Shown here piece by piece: positions 17,007-34,289 of a stretch of DNA of 64,000 nt. The stretch's first letter is position 1. Every line of letters starts with the position of its first letter. Location of the stretch: contig NZ_NPDU01000014.1 of assembly GCF_002811985.1 (NCBI RefSeq), forward strand, positions 21,269 to 85,268, given 5' to 3'. The translations under genes were made by a program, and so were the position numbers. The notes under the pieces were generated by a model. That model was not told where the DNA came from and searched no databases. It worked only from the letters and a program-made list of their open reading frames with translations. The stretch comes from Leptospira adleri. Its GTDB lineage: Bacteria; Spirochaetota; Leptospiria; Leptospirales; Leptospiraceae.

Positions 17007-17333
17007 ATGAAATATTTTTACTTCGCGGTTTGTGTCGCGGTCTTTCTGATCGGATGCTTTTTTACTCTGGAAGCTAAATATATGGGTTTTCCTTCTTCCT
17101 CAGGAGGAGCGACCGAATTGGAAAGAGCGGAAAAACCTTTGTTCTATCAATACGGTTCCTTTTGTTTTTTTACCGCCGCCGCTCTTCTGATTCTTTCTTA
17201 CAAAACAAAAGGATCTCGATCGAGAAATGTTTTAAGAATCGCAATTCTTCTTTTATTCGTCGTTCTTTCTGCGGTCGCGTATTGGATCGAACTGAAATAT
17301 ATTTCCACCTTGAACGGAGGAGAAGGCGGATAA
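17007..17333 (+). CDS. Small membrane protein, unknown function
   Basis: A 108-residue protein with three hydrophobic segments (about 3-20, 48-64 and 75-93). The N-terminal segment includes FLIGCFFTLEAK, which resembles a lipobox but is followed by a hydrophobic residue pattern more like a membrane helix. Loop sequence MGFPSSSGGATELERAEKPL is not diagnostic. No family recognised. No strong ribosome site is visible upstream of the ATG at 17007. Confidence 0.55.
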   Translation: MKYFYFAVCVAVFLIGCFFTLEAKYMGFPSSSGGATELERAEKPLFYQYGSFCFFTAAALLILSYKTKGSRSRNVLRIAILLLFVVLSAVAYWIELKYISTLNGGEGG

Positions 17334-17521
17334 CGTAAATTTTCCAAACGTTGAAAAAATTTCGGCTTCGATTGAAGCGCGGATATAATGGAAAGATTCT
17401 TTCAATACTTCGGGTTTTAAAAAAAAGAAATCCAATAAGAATCGCCGAAGATCTCCGAAAAAGGGAAGTATTCTATTTTAGAAAATTCGAATCTGATGTT
17501 TTATATTCTTATCCTTGTTTG

Positions 17522-17566
17522 CAAAAGGGATTTGTTCGAAACAAACTTCGGCAAACCCCTTTTTTG
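17522..17566. terminator. Bidirectional terminator between convergent genes
   Basis: AAAAGGGATTTG (17523-17534) pairs with CAAACCCCTTTT (17552-17563) with one mismatch, and the + strand continues with a T run. It lies between the small membrane protein gene and the convergent DUF1554 lipoprotein gene, and could serve either. Confidence 0.65.
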
Positions 17567-17570
17567 AATT

Positions 17571-18263
17571 TTACTGTTCTATACAAAGGACTCTCGCTGT
17601 CGTATTACAAGTAATTGTTCCGCCGTGAATCGACTGAATATCTCTTTCGTTCGGAAGGCCGATTTCTCCTCCATCCCCTGCATCCGCGGAGGTCCAAAAG
17701 GCGCAGGATCCGATCGAGCGCCAGTTTCCCTCTAATGCAGTCCAGATTCCGGTTCCGGCGGTCGTCGCAAAGGAGTTTTGCAACAAATTTGCGGGAAGGA
17801 AGTCGAAGAGTCGTCTGCTGTTGGTTCTAAATACGACGGTCGTTCCATCCGTCCTTCGATATTCCGTATCAGCTTTTAGAACCCAGTTCGTTTGTCCGTC
17901 CCCTAAGCCGTTAAAGTTTGCATCCACGTTCATGGACGCAATCCTAGTGCTGTCCGGATTCCCTATTCCCGTAACGAGAAGCGCTTTGAATCTTCCCGTT
18001 GTGCCTAGTCCGGCCGGTTTTTGTGTTTCACAAAAATTATCCGCTCCGCTAACTCCGCCGAGGTTTCCGTTGTGAGCGTCGGTCGTCACGAAAAGATATC
18101 GAAAGCCGCGATTGTTAAGCGAAGTCGCCGATGTAGATTCGACGCTTTGTTTGAACATGAGTAGATTCAAAATATCCGAATCTTTGGAATTACTTTCTCC
18201 CGAACAAGATATATTCAGGAAAACGAATAGGAGGGTCAGTAGTGTTTTGATTCTCGTTTTCAT
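17571..18263 (-). CDS. DUF1554 lipoprotein
   Basis: A 230-residue lipoprotein of a family expanded in Leptospira. The signal peptide KTRIKTLLTLLFVFLNISC ends in a lipobox (NISC). The C-terminal 170 residues are the DUF1554 domain, which has a C-type-lectin/endostatin-like fold: YLFVTTDAHNGNLGGVSGAD, NFCETQKPAG, GRFKALLVTG, then GDGQTNWVLKAD and CAFWTSADAGDGG. Conserved cysteines likely form disulfides. Family members are thought to be surface or outer-membrane associated and some bind host molecules, which is not shown here. After the lipid Cys comes DSDILNLLMF, part of a motif shared with other lipoproteins in this window. Confidence 0.88.
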   Translation of the reverse strand: MKTRIKTLLTLLFVFLNISCSGESNSKDSDILNLLMFKQSVESTSATSLNNRGFRYLFVTTDAHNGNLGGVSGADNFCETQKPAGLGTTGRFKALLVTGIGNPDSTRIASMNVDANFNGLGDGQTNWVLKADTEYRRTDGTTVVFRTNSRRLFDFLPANLLQNSFATTAGTGIWTALEGNWRSIGSCAFWTSADAGDGGEIGLPNERDIQSIHGGTITCNTTARVLCIEQ

Positions 18264-18764
18264 ACTTGAGCTAACCGAAGCGAAAATTTCGTTTTTCAGG
18301 ATCCGAAAAAAACAAAAGGCCGGCTTATAAAAGAGGTCTTAGGTTATGATTCGTAATTCTTCGTTAGGTGATAATCGCTCAAACTCGTTTCAAAACGGAT
18401 GCAGAAAGTTGGAAGAATCGTAGTCGATCGAGATAAGATCCGTTTTGAAATATCTTTGTCCGATTCGATTGGCATAGCGATGTTAATTTTAGATTTTCGA
18501 AGAATCGTGAATCAGGAAGGATTGCGCGGATACGGATAACGTATGAAAGCGACAAGACCCGAAAGAAAGGCGCCGACATAGCGATGTTTCTATAATTCTA
18601 CAAAGATCACGCAGTAAAATTCTTCCGGCGCAACGGGTCTTCAAAAAAGTAAATCCCGATTTTATCGGAGAATACGCTTCAAGTCCGCGCAACTGTTTTT
18701 TAGGGAAGAATCCCTTTGTCGGAACAATTCACTCGATCAAAACGAGCTTGCTTTTTTTAAAAAT
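18264..18764. other. 501-nt intergenic stretch, nothing recognised
   Basis: Lies between the start of the DUF1554 gene and the stop of the EEP-family gene, both on the minus strand. Only short open frames without ribosome sites or domain content are present. The phrase ATAGCGATGTT occurs twice (18474 and 18580), perhaps a decayed duplication. Confidence 0.45.
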
Positions 18765-19625
18765 TCATTCGAGGGCGATCTCCAGAACGACCGGACAATG
18801 ATCGGAAAGTCCTCTTTCGCTTTCCGGAATTCCGTCAAATTCTCCGTCGTCTTCGGGAAAAGGGAATTGTCTGAAGTCCGCGTTCGAAATCGAAAGATCC
18901 GTCAAAATAAAATCGATCAAAGATTCGTGTCCCCAGCAGGTCTGTTTCGTATAACGTCCCGGATTTTTCAGATCCAAGCCTTTTGAAAGAAGATTCCAGG
19001 ATCGATTGTCCTTTCCAAGAGGAGAATTCATATCGCCCAGAAGAAAATAATTCTTCTTTAATTTAAGAATTTTGTTCAAAACGTCGAGTTGTCTGGAGCG
19101 GAGTTTTTTGTCTTTTTTAGAATTTCCAGCCTTGAGATGCACTCCCAGGAAGGAATAATTCTGATTTCCGATGGATAAAACGGCTTCTACTCCGCCTCTC
19201 AGGCCCGGTTCTAAGGAAAGAACGGAGTAGTGGACCGCGTCCACGGTTTGAAATTTATTTTTCCAGCAGATTGCGACCCTTTGATCGTATCCTGCGATTG
19301 TTTTCGTAAGGGAGCAGGCAAAGGATGTGGGAAGAATTTTCCAGATCGCTTCTTCGTTTTCGACTTCCTGAAGAGCGATGATATCCGGATCGATCTTGGA
19401 AAGATGCGTTCTGATTTTTTCAAAGTCGGAATCTTTTCTCGGGATTCTTCCTTTTGGAAATTTTTTCCCGTCTCCGACCTCGTCGTAGAGAAACATCGCG
19501 TTGAAACTCGCGAGTTTTAGTTTCAAATCCTGTGCCTTGAGCGATTCTATATTCAGTAGCGCTGCAAAAAAGAGAAGAATCTTCCAAAAAATTCGAGCGG
19601 ATAGAAGAGGTTGAATGAGAAACAT
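18765..19625 (-). CDS. Exported endonuclease/exonuclease/phosphatase (EEP) family protein
   Basis: A 286-residue protein with an N-terminal hydrophobic signal (LLSARIFWKILLFFAALLNI) and one EEP domain. Metal and phosphate-binding motifs are visible: KLASFNAMFL, DPDIIALQEVENEEAI (catalytic Glu), FLGVHLKAGNSKKDKKLRSRQ, LLGDMNSPLG, SLIDFILTD and GLSDHCPVVLEI (catalytic Asp-His). Such enzymes cleave phosphodiesters in DNA, RNA, phosphoinositides or sphingomyelin; the short length and lack of Leptospira Sph features argue against a sphingomyelinase. The ATG at 19623-19625 puts the hydrophobic segment near the N-terminus; a longer start at 19694 is possible. Confidence 0.82.
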   Translation of the reverse strand: MFLIQPLLSARIFWKILLFFAALLNIESLKAQDLKLKLASFNAMFLYDEVGDGKKFPKGRIPRKDSDFEKIRTHLSKIDPDIIALQEVENEEAIWKILPTSFACSLTKTIAGYDQRVAICWKNKFQTVDAVHYSVLSLEPGLRGGVEAVLSIGNQNYSFLGVHLKAGNSKKDKKLRSRQLDVLNKILKLKKNYFLLGDMNSPLGKDNRSWNLLSKGLDLKNPGRYTKQTCWGHESLIDFILTDLSISNADFRQFPFPEDDGEFDGIPESERGLSDHCPVVLEIALE

Positions 19626-19785
19626 CGAAAGAAAAAACTCCTTAGACGGTCCAGGTTTCCAAACTTTCCGTTTTTTGAATCCTTGTTTTATCAAAAAAGT
19701 TTGTTTTTTCTCGATGTTCCCCTTGGATCCGGAATATTTTTTTTTATAGTTTCAGAACTTTTTTTAAAACAGATGAAACTTTTGT

Positions 19786-19799
19786 AATTGATATCAATT
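19786..19799. promoter_or_regulatory. 14-bp perfect palindrome upstream of the complex III operon
   Basis: AATTGATATCAATT is a perfect palindrome in the divergent space between the EEP gene and actA, about 125 nt upstream of actA. A second palindrome, CCAATATTGG at 19892-19901, lies 22 nt before the actA start. Either could be an operator; the TTGAT-ATCAA halves abut, so it is not a canonical FNR site, which needs a 4-nt spacer. No regulator is proved. Confidence 0.35.
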
Positions 19800-19922
19800 C
19801 TCAAATAACCTTCAAAATAAACGCAAAGAAAAGGCCCCGGATCTTCGTTTACTTGCAATTTTTCACAGAGACAAAAATCCTGTTACCAATACCAATATTG
19901 GATTCATAGGGACTTCATACGA

Positions 19923-20429
<507 letters not shown>

Positions 20430-20447
20430 CCGGGAGTAATACTAAGC

Positions 20448-25457
<5,010 letters not shown>

Positions 25458-25471
25458 GAGCAGCGACAAGA

Positions 25472-26053
<582 letters not shown>

Positions 26054-26058
26054 GAATC

Positions 26059-27282
<1,224 letters not shown>

Positions 27283-27294
27283 AGAGGAAGAAGA

Positions 27295-27774
<480 letters not shown>

Positions 27775-27804
27775 TTCCGCAACCGTTACAACCATTAGAA
27801 AGTT

Positions 27805-27838
27805 CCATGCCTCTTCGAAAGGAGGGCATGGATTTTTT
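27805..27838 (+). terminator. Strong intrinsic terminator of the act operon
   Basis: CCATGCC (27805-27811) pairs with GGCATGG (27825-27831); further pairing of TC with GA extends the stem. It is followed by A and a run of eight T. It stands about 30 nt after the last gene of the operon. Confidence 0.9.
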
Positions 27839-28284
27839 TTATCTACTTAAATCCGTAAGAAATCTTTTCCTTTAGACCTGCCTCCGATAAACATTCGATC
27901 CCTACCGGTTTATTTCATCTGTAATTTTATAGTCCATAAGCGGTGTCGCCGAAGTCAGTTCTGAGGGTTTGAGATTTGGTGCGAATTTGCGGTTTCTCCG
28001 GGGGTTAAAACCGCCTAATTATAGTTAGCCTAATGTAAAGAATTATGTTTTTTGGGTATATTCCTTATTTAGTGTATTAGTGTATTCGAAATTTATTAAA
28101 TATCAATAATTTAACGTTAGGCGCGCTTCGGAGTCGATCTTTTTTTGGAGAATCGAGCAAGAACCTATTTTTGCTATATAAGCTAATTATAATTGTGCGC
28201 GTAAAGAGTTGCCGCCTTATATTTTAGTTTTAAAATAAACTGAATACTCGGATCGAAGGATGGAACCTTATCGGTCCCAAATGC
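27839..28284. other. 446-nt AT-rich region upstream of the TonB-dependent receptor
   Basis: No gene. A hairpin GCGGTTT (27989-27995)/AAACCGC (28008-28014) and the phrase TAGTGTATTAGTGTATTCG near 28070 are visible. I looked for a cobalamin or other riboswitch because of the receptor downstream and found no recognisable B12 box. Confidence 0.5.
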
Positions 28285-31086
28285 ATGTCAAATGCAATCA
28301 GTTCTAATCGCGGCCTCCAACAAAAATTGATTTTTCTTTTCTCAGTTATTGTTTCTTTAACTTGGGCGCAAGCGCTCACCGCGAAGACGGCGATAAGGAT
28401 CACGGTAAATACGGATTCCTTTTCTGATCCTCCTTCTGAAGTCTGGATACGAGGAAATGGACTTTCGAAAGTTTATCCCTTCGCGGAAAAAAACGAAATA
28501 ACGGTGGATATTTCTACTTTCGGAAAAGGAGTCTACGAAGTCATTCTCACGTTAAAGAGCGGGTCTATGGAGCAAAGATCGGTGGATATCGATTCGGATA
28601 TTCAAAATGTTGAATTTACTATACGTCCTAAACGCGGGCCGGGAATCAACGTGATCGGGAAGAGACAGGAAGCAATTCCTAGTTACGTTATGAGTCAGGA
28701 AGACGCGGTTCGTATGCCGGGCGGTTTCGGAGACGCTGTAAAAGCCGTTCAATCTATGCCTGGAGTGATTCCATTGTTTCAAACCTATACAGGTTCTAGC
28801 TTTCAATCCGCGATTCAAACTCTCAATCAAACTTCCGGGCTGGTCAAAAACCCGGATAAGCCGAACGGAGAGAGCGGGTTTTTAGTGATGCGAGGGGCGG
28901 GAAGCCGGGCCAATCAGTTTTATTTCAACGGATTTCCTATGAGTTATCCGTTTCACGCCGATGGATTGACTTCGGTAATTAACAACAACGCGATTCGTTC
29001 CCTCGAATTGTATTCAGGCTCCTATTCGGCGCGTTACGGCTTTGCGACCGGTGGGATCATCAACATCGAAGGTTATAGTAAGCGACATTCCAATCTGACG
29101 GTAGGCCATATAAACGCGTTTTTGACGGATGTATACGCATATCGCAATATTACAAAAGACTTAAATGTGTCGGTATCCGGTAAAAAATATTATCCGAACG
29201 TAGTCTTAGGCGCGGTGCCAAACCTAATTCCGACGGAAACATTCCTGAGTGAATACCAGGATTATCAGGCTCGAATCGGTTGGGATATCAATGAAAAACA
29301 TTCCGTTTCATTTCAAAGTTTCGGCGCGAAAGATCGACGCTATCCGTTTAAAGAGTTTAGCGAGTATAATCCTAAAAAAGCCGTCCAATCCATTGCGAGA
29401 CCTCCTTCTTCATTGGATGCCGCTAGATTGAATCGTACTTTCAGAACGGACGCGTTCCAATACGAATGGAAACCGGCCCGTAGCGTTAAAAATACGCTCA
29501 ATATTTCGCGGAATTATTTTCAGGAACTCACTGAGAACGGAAGCGATCAGCTCAGTTTGGATATTAAGAAAATCGGTTATCCTCCTTCCCTTTATCACAG
29601 GCTGAATACGATAGAAAACGAATATTCAAACGATCTAAAGCAGATCGAGAATATAACCGAACTCGAACCGCTGGGCAATAACTGGAAAATTCTCCTCGGA
29701 GGTCAGTATAGAGAAACGGAAGCCGGGTTTAAAGGAAAGATAACGCAATACGATTTCGATCCGAACGTCGCTTTTACTCAAAGGATGATACTCGGCTCGC
29801 CGGAAGCACAAGGCGTTTTGAGAGGAGATTCGGTTCGAACGCGACAGATCGGATATTTTTTCGAAAACCGCTTCCGATTGCGTGAGACGAGTTTGAACCT
29901 CGGCGTAAGAAGGGACTACTACGATAAGTCCGGTGAATGGAAAACTTCTCCAAGAATTTCCCTGTCGCAGGAAATTCCGTATACGCAGTCCAGATTTTTT
30001 GCGGGATACGGAAGGCACTTTCAGGCTCCGAGCGACGTTAGCCGATATTCCTCGAGAACCGGAAACCCTAATCTGAAAATGGAGGAATCCGATCACGCCG
30101 AAGTCGGTTGGGATCAAAAAATCGGCAGCCTTTGGAATTTTAAAATAGAAGGATATAGTAATACGTTTTCGAATCTTTCAGTGGCGGATCCGTATATTAG
30201 GGATCCGTATTCTTCGAATCGAAATCTTGTCGAACAGGCGTTGGATCCGAACGCGAATGTTTCGCTTCTGCGCGCGCAAAATCTGAATTTTTCCAATTCT
30301 ATGACGGGATATTCCCGCGGAGCGGAGGTATTTATCAAAAAAGAAGCTCCGACTGAGTCCGGTTTTTACGGATGGCTGTCCTACACTAAGTCGATCACGA
30401 AACGAAATCGGAATCTTCCGGATTTGAATCAGCAGGATTATTCGGACTGGGTTGCAAAAAGCTCATCCAAGGATTTGGTATTTCAGGAGAACGATCCGAA
30501 CTATTACGCGAACTTTTATCGGGACGGAACCGCGGATATTCTTTTTAAGAATTCCAAAGAGGAACTTTACGATTTCGATAGAACTCATGTTTTCAATATG
30601 GTTCTTGGTTGGAAATTCGGCGACAAGGCTCAACTCGGTTTCAAATTCACATATATGACAAATTATGCATATACTCCGATCGTAGGATCCAATTCGCTTA
30701 AACTTCACGACAAGCTCGCAGCGTTATTCCCGGAACTCCAATCGACCCCGGCTCCTCCCGGAAACGACTCGTTTTCGACACGGGTATACGAACCGATTTA
30801 TTCGGATTACAATCGATCGGCAAGGCTTCCCCAGTATAGGCAGTTCGACTTAAGATTCGATCGATTTATTTACACCGATTGGGGGAAAGTCACCGCGTAC
30901 GTCGAACTCGTGAATATTACCGGGAATAGAATCGCAACGGGGAGCGGATCCATGGTCCCGCTGTTTCCGTTTGTTCCGAAGGCGAATCCTGAAATGCAGT
31001 ATATGTATTTGAACGGCCAACCTTCTTTGACAACGAATAAAAATAAAATTCCATACTTGAACTTCGGAATCGAATTTCGTTTTTAA
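28285..31086 (+). CDS. TonB-dependent outer-membrane receptor
   Basis: A 933-residue receptor that imports a ligand such as an iron complex or vitamin, energised by TonB-ExbBD. Order: signal peptide (about 1-33), an N-terminal beta-sandwich extension (about 35-112), plug (about 125-265) with [20 protein letters not shown] and [20 protein letters not shown], then the 22-strand barrel ending in LNFGIEFRF with the expected terminal Phe. Substrate cannot be deduced; there is no linked ABC transporter. The start is weakly supported, with no Shine-Dalgarno near the ATG at 28285 and another ATG at 28281 in a different frame. Confidence 0.85.
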   Translation: MSNAISSNRGLQQKLIFLFSVIVSLTWAQALTAKTAIRITVNTDSFSDPPSEVWIRGNGLSKVYPFAEKNEITVDISTFGKGVYEVILTLKSGSMEQRSVDIDSDIQNVEFTIRPKRGPGINVIGKRQEAIPSYVMSQEDAVRMPGGFGDAVKAVQSMPGVIPLFQTYTGSSFQSAIQTLNQTSGLVKNPDKPNGESGFLVMRGAGSRANQFYFNGFPMSYPFHADGLTSVINNNAIRSLELYSGSYSARYGFATGGIINIEGYSKRHSNLTVGHINAFLTDVYAYRNITKDLNVSVSGKKYYPNVVLGAVPNLIPTETFLSEYQDYQARIGWDINEKHSVSFQSFGAKDRRYPFKEFSEYNPKKAVQSIARPPSSLDAARLNRTFRTDAFQYEWKPARSVKNTLNISRNYFQELTENGSDQLSLDIKKIGYPPSLYHRLNTIENEYSNDLKQIENITELEPLGNNWKILLGGQYRETEAGFKGKITQYDFDPNVAFTQRMILGSPEAQGVLRGDSVRTRQIGYFFENRFRLRETSLNLGVRRDYYDKSGEWKTSPRISLSQEIPYTQSRFFAGYGRHFQAPSDVSRYSSRTGNPNLKMEESDHAEVGWDQKIGSLWNFKIEGYSNTFSNLSVADPYIRDPYSSNRNLVEQALDPNANVSLLRAQNLNFSNSMTGYSRGAEVFIKKEAPTESGFYGWLSYTKSITKRNRNLPDLNQQDYSDWVAKSSSKDLVFQENDPNYYANFYRDGTADILFKNSKEELYDFDRTHVFNMVLGWKFGDKAQLGFKFTYMTNYAYTPIVGSNSLKLHDKLAALFPELQSTPAPPGNDSFSTRVYEPIYSDYNRSARLPQYRQFDLRFDRFIYTDWGKVTAYVELVNITGNRIATGSGSMVPLFPFVPKANPEMQYMYLNGQPSLTTNKNKIPYLNFGIEFRF

Positions 31087-31205
31087 AAAAGATCACGATT
31101 CAGAGGAATTGGGCCATGTCGCATAAGAAGCTAACTTTTCCCGATAGGAGTAGATTCAAATTTTAGAATGCGATTCGGCGCTCCTTGTCCAAAGTTCCTC
31201 TTCGC

Positions 31206-31232
31206 AGAAAGGAGGTCGACATGTCTAATTGA
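31206..31232 (+). other. Perfect Shine-Dalgarno with a three-codon open frame
   Basis: AGAAAGGAGGT at 31206-31216 is an uninterrupted complement of the 3' end of 16S rRNA. Five nucleotides later ATG TCT AAT TGA spells Met-Ser-Asn-stop. It lies 120 nt after the TonB receptor gene and 120 nt before the FG-GAP lipoprotein. It could be a minimal leader peptide, the remnant of a lost gene, or chance. Confidence 0.4.
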
Positions 31233-31351
31233 ACGTTTATAATCGTAGATTTCCTGAGTTATAAGCAGGGTTGTTGATTTCCGTGGATTGACCTACGATT
31301 CTCCCTAACGAAGAAATTCCTTGAATGTTCTTTGATGAAAGGGAGGAAGCC

Positions 31352-33358
31352 ATGCGGAGAAATGTTTTTTTAATCGATCGGTTCGCTTGGTTTTTTCCTC
31401 TTCTATCCCTTTTTTTTGTGGGCTGTCTGCAGAATCGGAACCCGGATCCGGTGTTTATGCTTTTGGGAAGTCCGACTTCAATTACGAACGGGGATCTTAA
31501 TTCTACCGTGGGAACTCCCCCAACTTTGACTTATTCGACGAGTTCGTTCGTATTCGTGAAGAATATTACGATTTCTGCGATTCAACCCGCCGTAACGGGA
31601 GTGTCGACCTCGTTTTCGGTTGCGCCGGCCTTGCCTTCCGGTCTGTCTTTGGACTCTGCGACGGGTGCAATCACCGGAATTCCGACTTTCAAACAAACCG
31701 CGTCTTCTTATACGATCACCGCTTCCAATTCTTCCGGCTCTTCCTCCTCTTCGATTCAGATTGCAGTCGATGCAATCAATGCGGAATGGGAAAGTCTTCT
31801 AAAGGCACCGAACCCGGATATTAGCGACACCTCTGGAGGATTTGATCTCGATCTTTCCGGAGATACTTTGGTTGTGGGAATTTGCGGAGAAGACAGCGCT
31901 CAAACAGCGATTCTTCAGAGTCCGTTTGCGGGTTTGACTTCTGCAGGCGACGACGATAGCGCGGTCGGCGCCGGAGCGGCGTATGTGTTCCGTCGTTCGG
32001 GGACAACTTGGGCTTTGGAAGCATATCTCAAACCTCCCAACATGGAAGCGAATGATCAATTCGGATGCGCCGTCGCAATCTCAGGCGACACGATCGCGGT
32101 CGGAGCTCGCGCGGAAGATAGCGGGAACTCCGCGATTCTTCATTCTCCCTTTGCAGGCTTGACTCCTGCGGGCGACGACGACACTTCCGTGAGTGCAGGA
32201 GCGGTGTATGTGTATCGCAGGACGGGAATATCCTGGGCATTAGAGGCCTATTTAAAAGCTCCGAATGCGGACGCTGGAGATCAGTTCGGCTCCACTGTTT
32301 CGATTTCTGGCGATCGGATTGCCGTCGGTGCCATTCAAGAACGGGGAGGTTCAGCTACGATCTTGCAAGCGCCGGCGCCGGGGTTTACAGGTGCGACCGA
32401 CAATGATTCGGCGCCTTCATCGGGTGCGGTCTATATCTTTGAGCGGACGGGAACTACCTGGGTTTGGGACGCATATATCAAAGCTCCGAATCCGGACGTG
32501 AGTGATTTGTTTGCGGGAAAGATTCAAGTGAGAGGCGACACTTTGATCGCGGGTGCAATTAGCGAAGACAGCGCTCAGACTACAATCTCCAGTTCTCTTG
32601 GCCCGACTCTGACCTCCGCAGGCGACGACGATTCTATGGCCGCCGCAGGCGCAGTCTATGTATTTCGCAAAACCGGTCCGAGCTGGGCTTTCGAATCTTA
32701 TCTCAAAGCTCCGAATGCGGATAACAGCGATCAGTTCGGATCGAGTCTCGATCTATCGGATGACGGAAACGTTGCTGTGGTCGGGGCTTACAGCGAAGAC
32801 AGCGCTCAGACTACAATCTCCAATTCTCTTGGGCCGACTCTGACGACTGCGGGAGACGATGATACCGCGAATAGCGCGGGCGCTGTTTATGTTTTTCGTA
32901 GAACCGGAACAACCTGGGCGTTTGAAGCGTACTTGAAATCCCCGAACCTAGAAGCGAACGACAACTTCGGGAGAAGTGTTTCCGTTTACGGTGATACGAT
33001 CGTAGCCGGAGCGATTGGAGAAGACAGTTCTCAAACCGGAGTCGTTCATTCTCCTTCGATTCTTCCTGCGCCCGGAGCCGACGACGATTCCGCAAGCAAT
33101 TCCGGGGCGGCGTATGTGTTTCGAAAATCGGCAAGCGGCTGGGCCTTTCAGTCCTATCTAAAGGCGCCTAACGCGGAGGTTTCGGACGCTTTCGGAATTT
33201 TGGTTTGTATGGACGAAGATTTGATCGCGGTTGGAGCTCAGAACGACGACGACGGACTCGGAACCATTTGGAATAAATCCACCGGACCGGCTCCCACGCC
33301 CGCGACCGACAACGACAGCGTATCGAATTCGGGTGCGGTCGATATTTTTTACCGGTGA
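31352..33358 (+). CDS. FG-GAP repeat lipoprotein with putative Ig domain
   Basis: A 668-residue lipoprotein. The signal (FAWFFPLLSLFFVGC) ends at lipid Cys about 25. A putative Ig domain of the He_PIG type follows (ALPSGLSLDSATGAITGIPT), then seven FG-GAP-like repeats of about 70 residues. Each repeat contains a YLKAPN-type start, D-QFG, ISGDTIAVGA, a GEDSAQT-type loop, AGDDDS (calcium-loop-like) and GAVYVFRRTGTTW. FG-GAP repeats form integrin-like propellers that bind proteins or polysaccharides. The ATG at 31352 has GGGAGGAAG upstream. The lipid Cys is followed by NPDPVFMLLG, a variant of the motif shared with other lipoproteins here. Confidence 0.85.
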   Translation: MRRNVFLIDRFAWFFPLLSLFFVGCLQNRNPDPVFMLLGSPTSITNGDLNSTVGTPPTLTYSTSSFVFVKNITISAIQPAVTGVSTSFSVAPALPSGLSLDSATGAITGIPTFKQTASSYTITASNSSGSSSSSIQIAVDAINAEWESLLKAPNPDISDTSGGFDLDLSGDTLVVGICGEDSAQTAILQSPFAGLTSAGDDDSAVGAGAAYVFRRSGTTWALEAYLKPPNMEANDQFGCAVAISGDTIAVGARAEDSGNSAILHSPFAGLTPAGDDDTSVSAGAVYVYRRTGISWALEAYLKAPNADAGDQFGSTVSISGDRIAVGAIQERGGSATILQAPAPGFTGATDNDSAPSSGAVYIFERTGTTWVWDAYIKAPNPDVSDLFAGKIQVRGDTLIAGAISEDSAQTTISSSLGPTLTSAGDDDSMAAAGAVYVFRKTGPSWAFESYLKAPNADNSDQFGSSLDLSDDGNVAVVGAYSEDSAQTTISNSLGPTLTTAGDDDTANSAGAVYVFRRTGTTWAFEAYLKSPNLEANDNFGRSVSVYGDTIVAGAIGEDSSQTGVVHSPSILPAPGADDDSASNSGAAYVFRKSASGWAFQSYLKAPNAEVSDAFGILVCMDEDLIAVGAQNDDDGLGTIWNKSTGPAPTPATDNDSVSNSGAVDIFYR

Positions 33359-33475
33359 TCCGTATCCGAACGCGAAATCGATTTTCTTTTTGATTGCAAA
33401 GAAGAATTCGTTGTGCGAATCTAATACCGAAGATCATTCGGATTCCGTGTGAATCCGATTTTTTTCGGTAAACCT

Positions 33476-34288
33476 ATGAGACACGATCAAAACTTTAGAT
33501 TCTTAGTTTCAATTCTTCTTTTTATTTTCAACTGCAATTATCATTACTACGTCCAGAAGAGCGGCTCGGAAACGACTTCGATTCCGAACGTTTCCAAGGT
33601 AAGAATCGTTTATCTCGGCTTTCGTCCTTTCGCCGCCGAGATGACTACTTCCAACGCGCAGGAAAGAATTTATACGGCCAGTCTAATTTATCCGGATCGG
33701 ACCGTTCCTAAATTCCAAAACGGATTTTACGCGTCCGATCTGCGTTCGTTCGGTTTTAGAAAGGACGTTCCCTCGGAAAAAGTAAAAAAGTTTGTCCAGG
33801 ACTATCTCAACGAAGTGAAAGAAAGCGGAGTCTTGGAACTTACTTACGTTACGAGCATCGAAAAAAAAGGAGAGGAAAGAATTTATAAATTAAAGGACGT
33901 GGGCGCGGATTACTACGTAGTCGGAATTCACAATCCTGCCTTTCAATCGACTAAAAATTTTGCGGGAAGTTTTGTTCAACTTTTTTCCTCAATATTTTCG
34001 GTGCTTACCTTCGGTCTTGTCCCGAGTTACGCTTCTTTGCGGGCGGAAACCGAAATCAAAATATATGATAAAAATCTAAATCAGTTGACTTCGATTCAAT
34101 ACGACAACGGTTATTCCGTCTTGGGCGCGGTTTGGGCTTCTTCCATTCCGGAAGAATGCGGAAGGATGGGGTGCGACGCTTTGAAACAGGTGACTTCTCC
34201 TCCAAAATTCGTTTATCAAGAATCGGGTCCGAAATTTGAAACGGATATCGTAAATTATATCCAGGCACAACCTTCGTTTCGTAAATGA
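33476..34288 (+). CDS. Hypothetical lipoprotein
   Basis: About 270 residues with a lipoprotein signal ([14 protein letters not shown]) and no recognisable domain. The first half resembles envelope proteins that vary in beta-strand pattern ([20 protein letters not shown]). A hydrophobic segment near 170-190 ([20 protein letters not shown]) may be membrane-associated. The ATG at 33476 gives a proper signal peptide; a GTG at 33449 would extend it. The AraC-type gene starts 2 nt after the stop, so the lipoprotein and the regulator form an operon and may be functionally linked. Confidence 0.65.
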   Translation: MRHDQNFRFLVSILLFIFNCNYHYYVQKSGSETTSIPNVSKVRIVYLGFRPFAAEMTTSNAQERIYTASLIYPDRTVPKFQNGFYASDLRSFGFRKDVPSEKVKKFVQDYLNEVKESGVLELTYVTSIEKKGEERIYKLKDVGADYYVVGIHNPAFQSTKNFAGSFVQLFSSIFSVLTFGLVPSYASLRAETEIKIYDKNLNQLTSIQYDNGYSVLGAVWASSIPEECGRMGCDALKQVTSPPKFVYQESGPKFETDIVNYIQAQPSFRK

Positions 34289-34289
34289 T

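Noticed and set aside
19786..19799. FNR box upstream of actA
   Set aside because: FNR needs TTGAT-N4-ATCAA; here the halves abut.
27839..28284. Cobalamin riboswitch before the TonB-dependent receptor
   Set aside because: No recognisable B12-box or conserved core; only a simple hairpin was seen.
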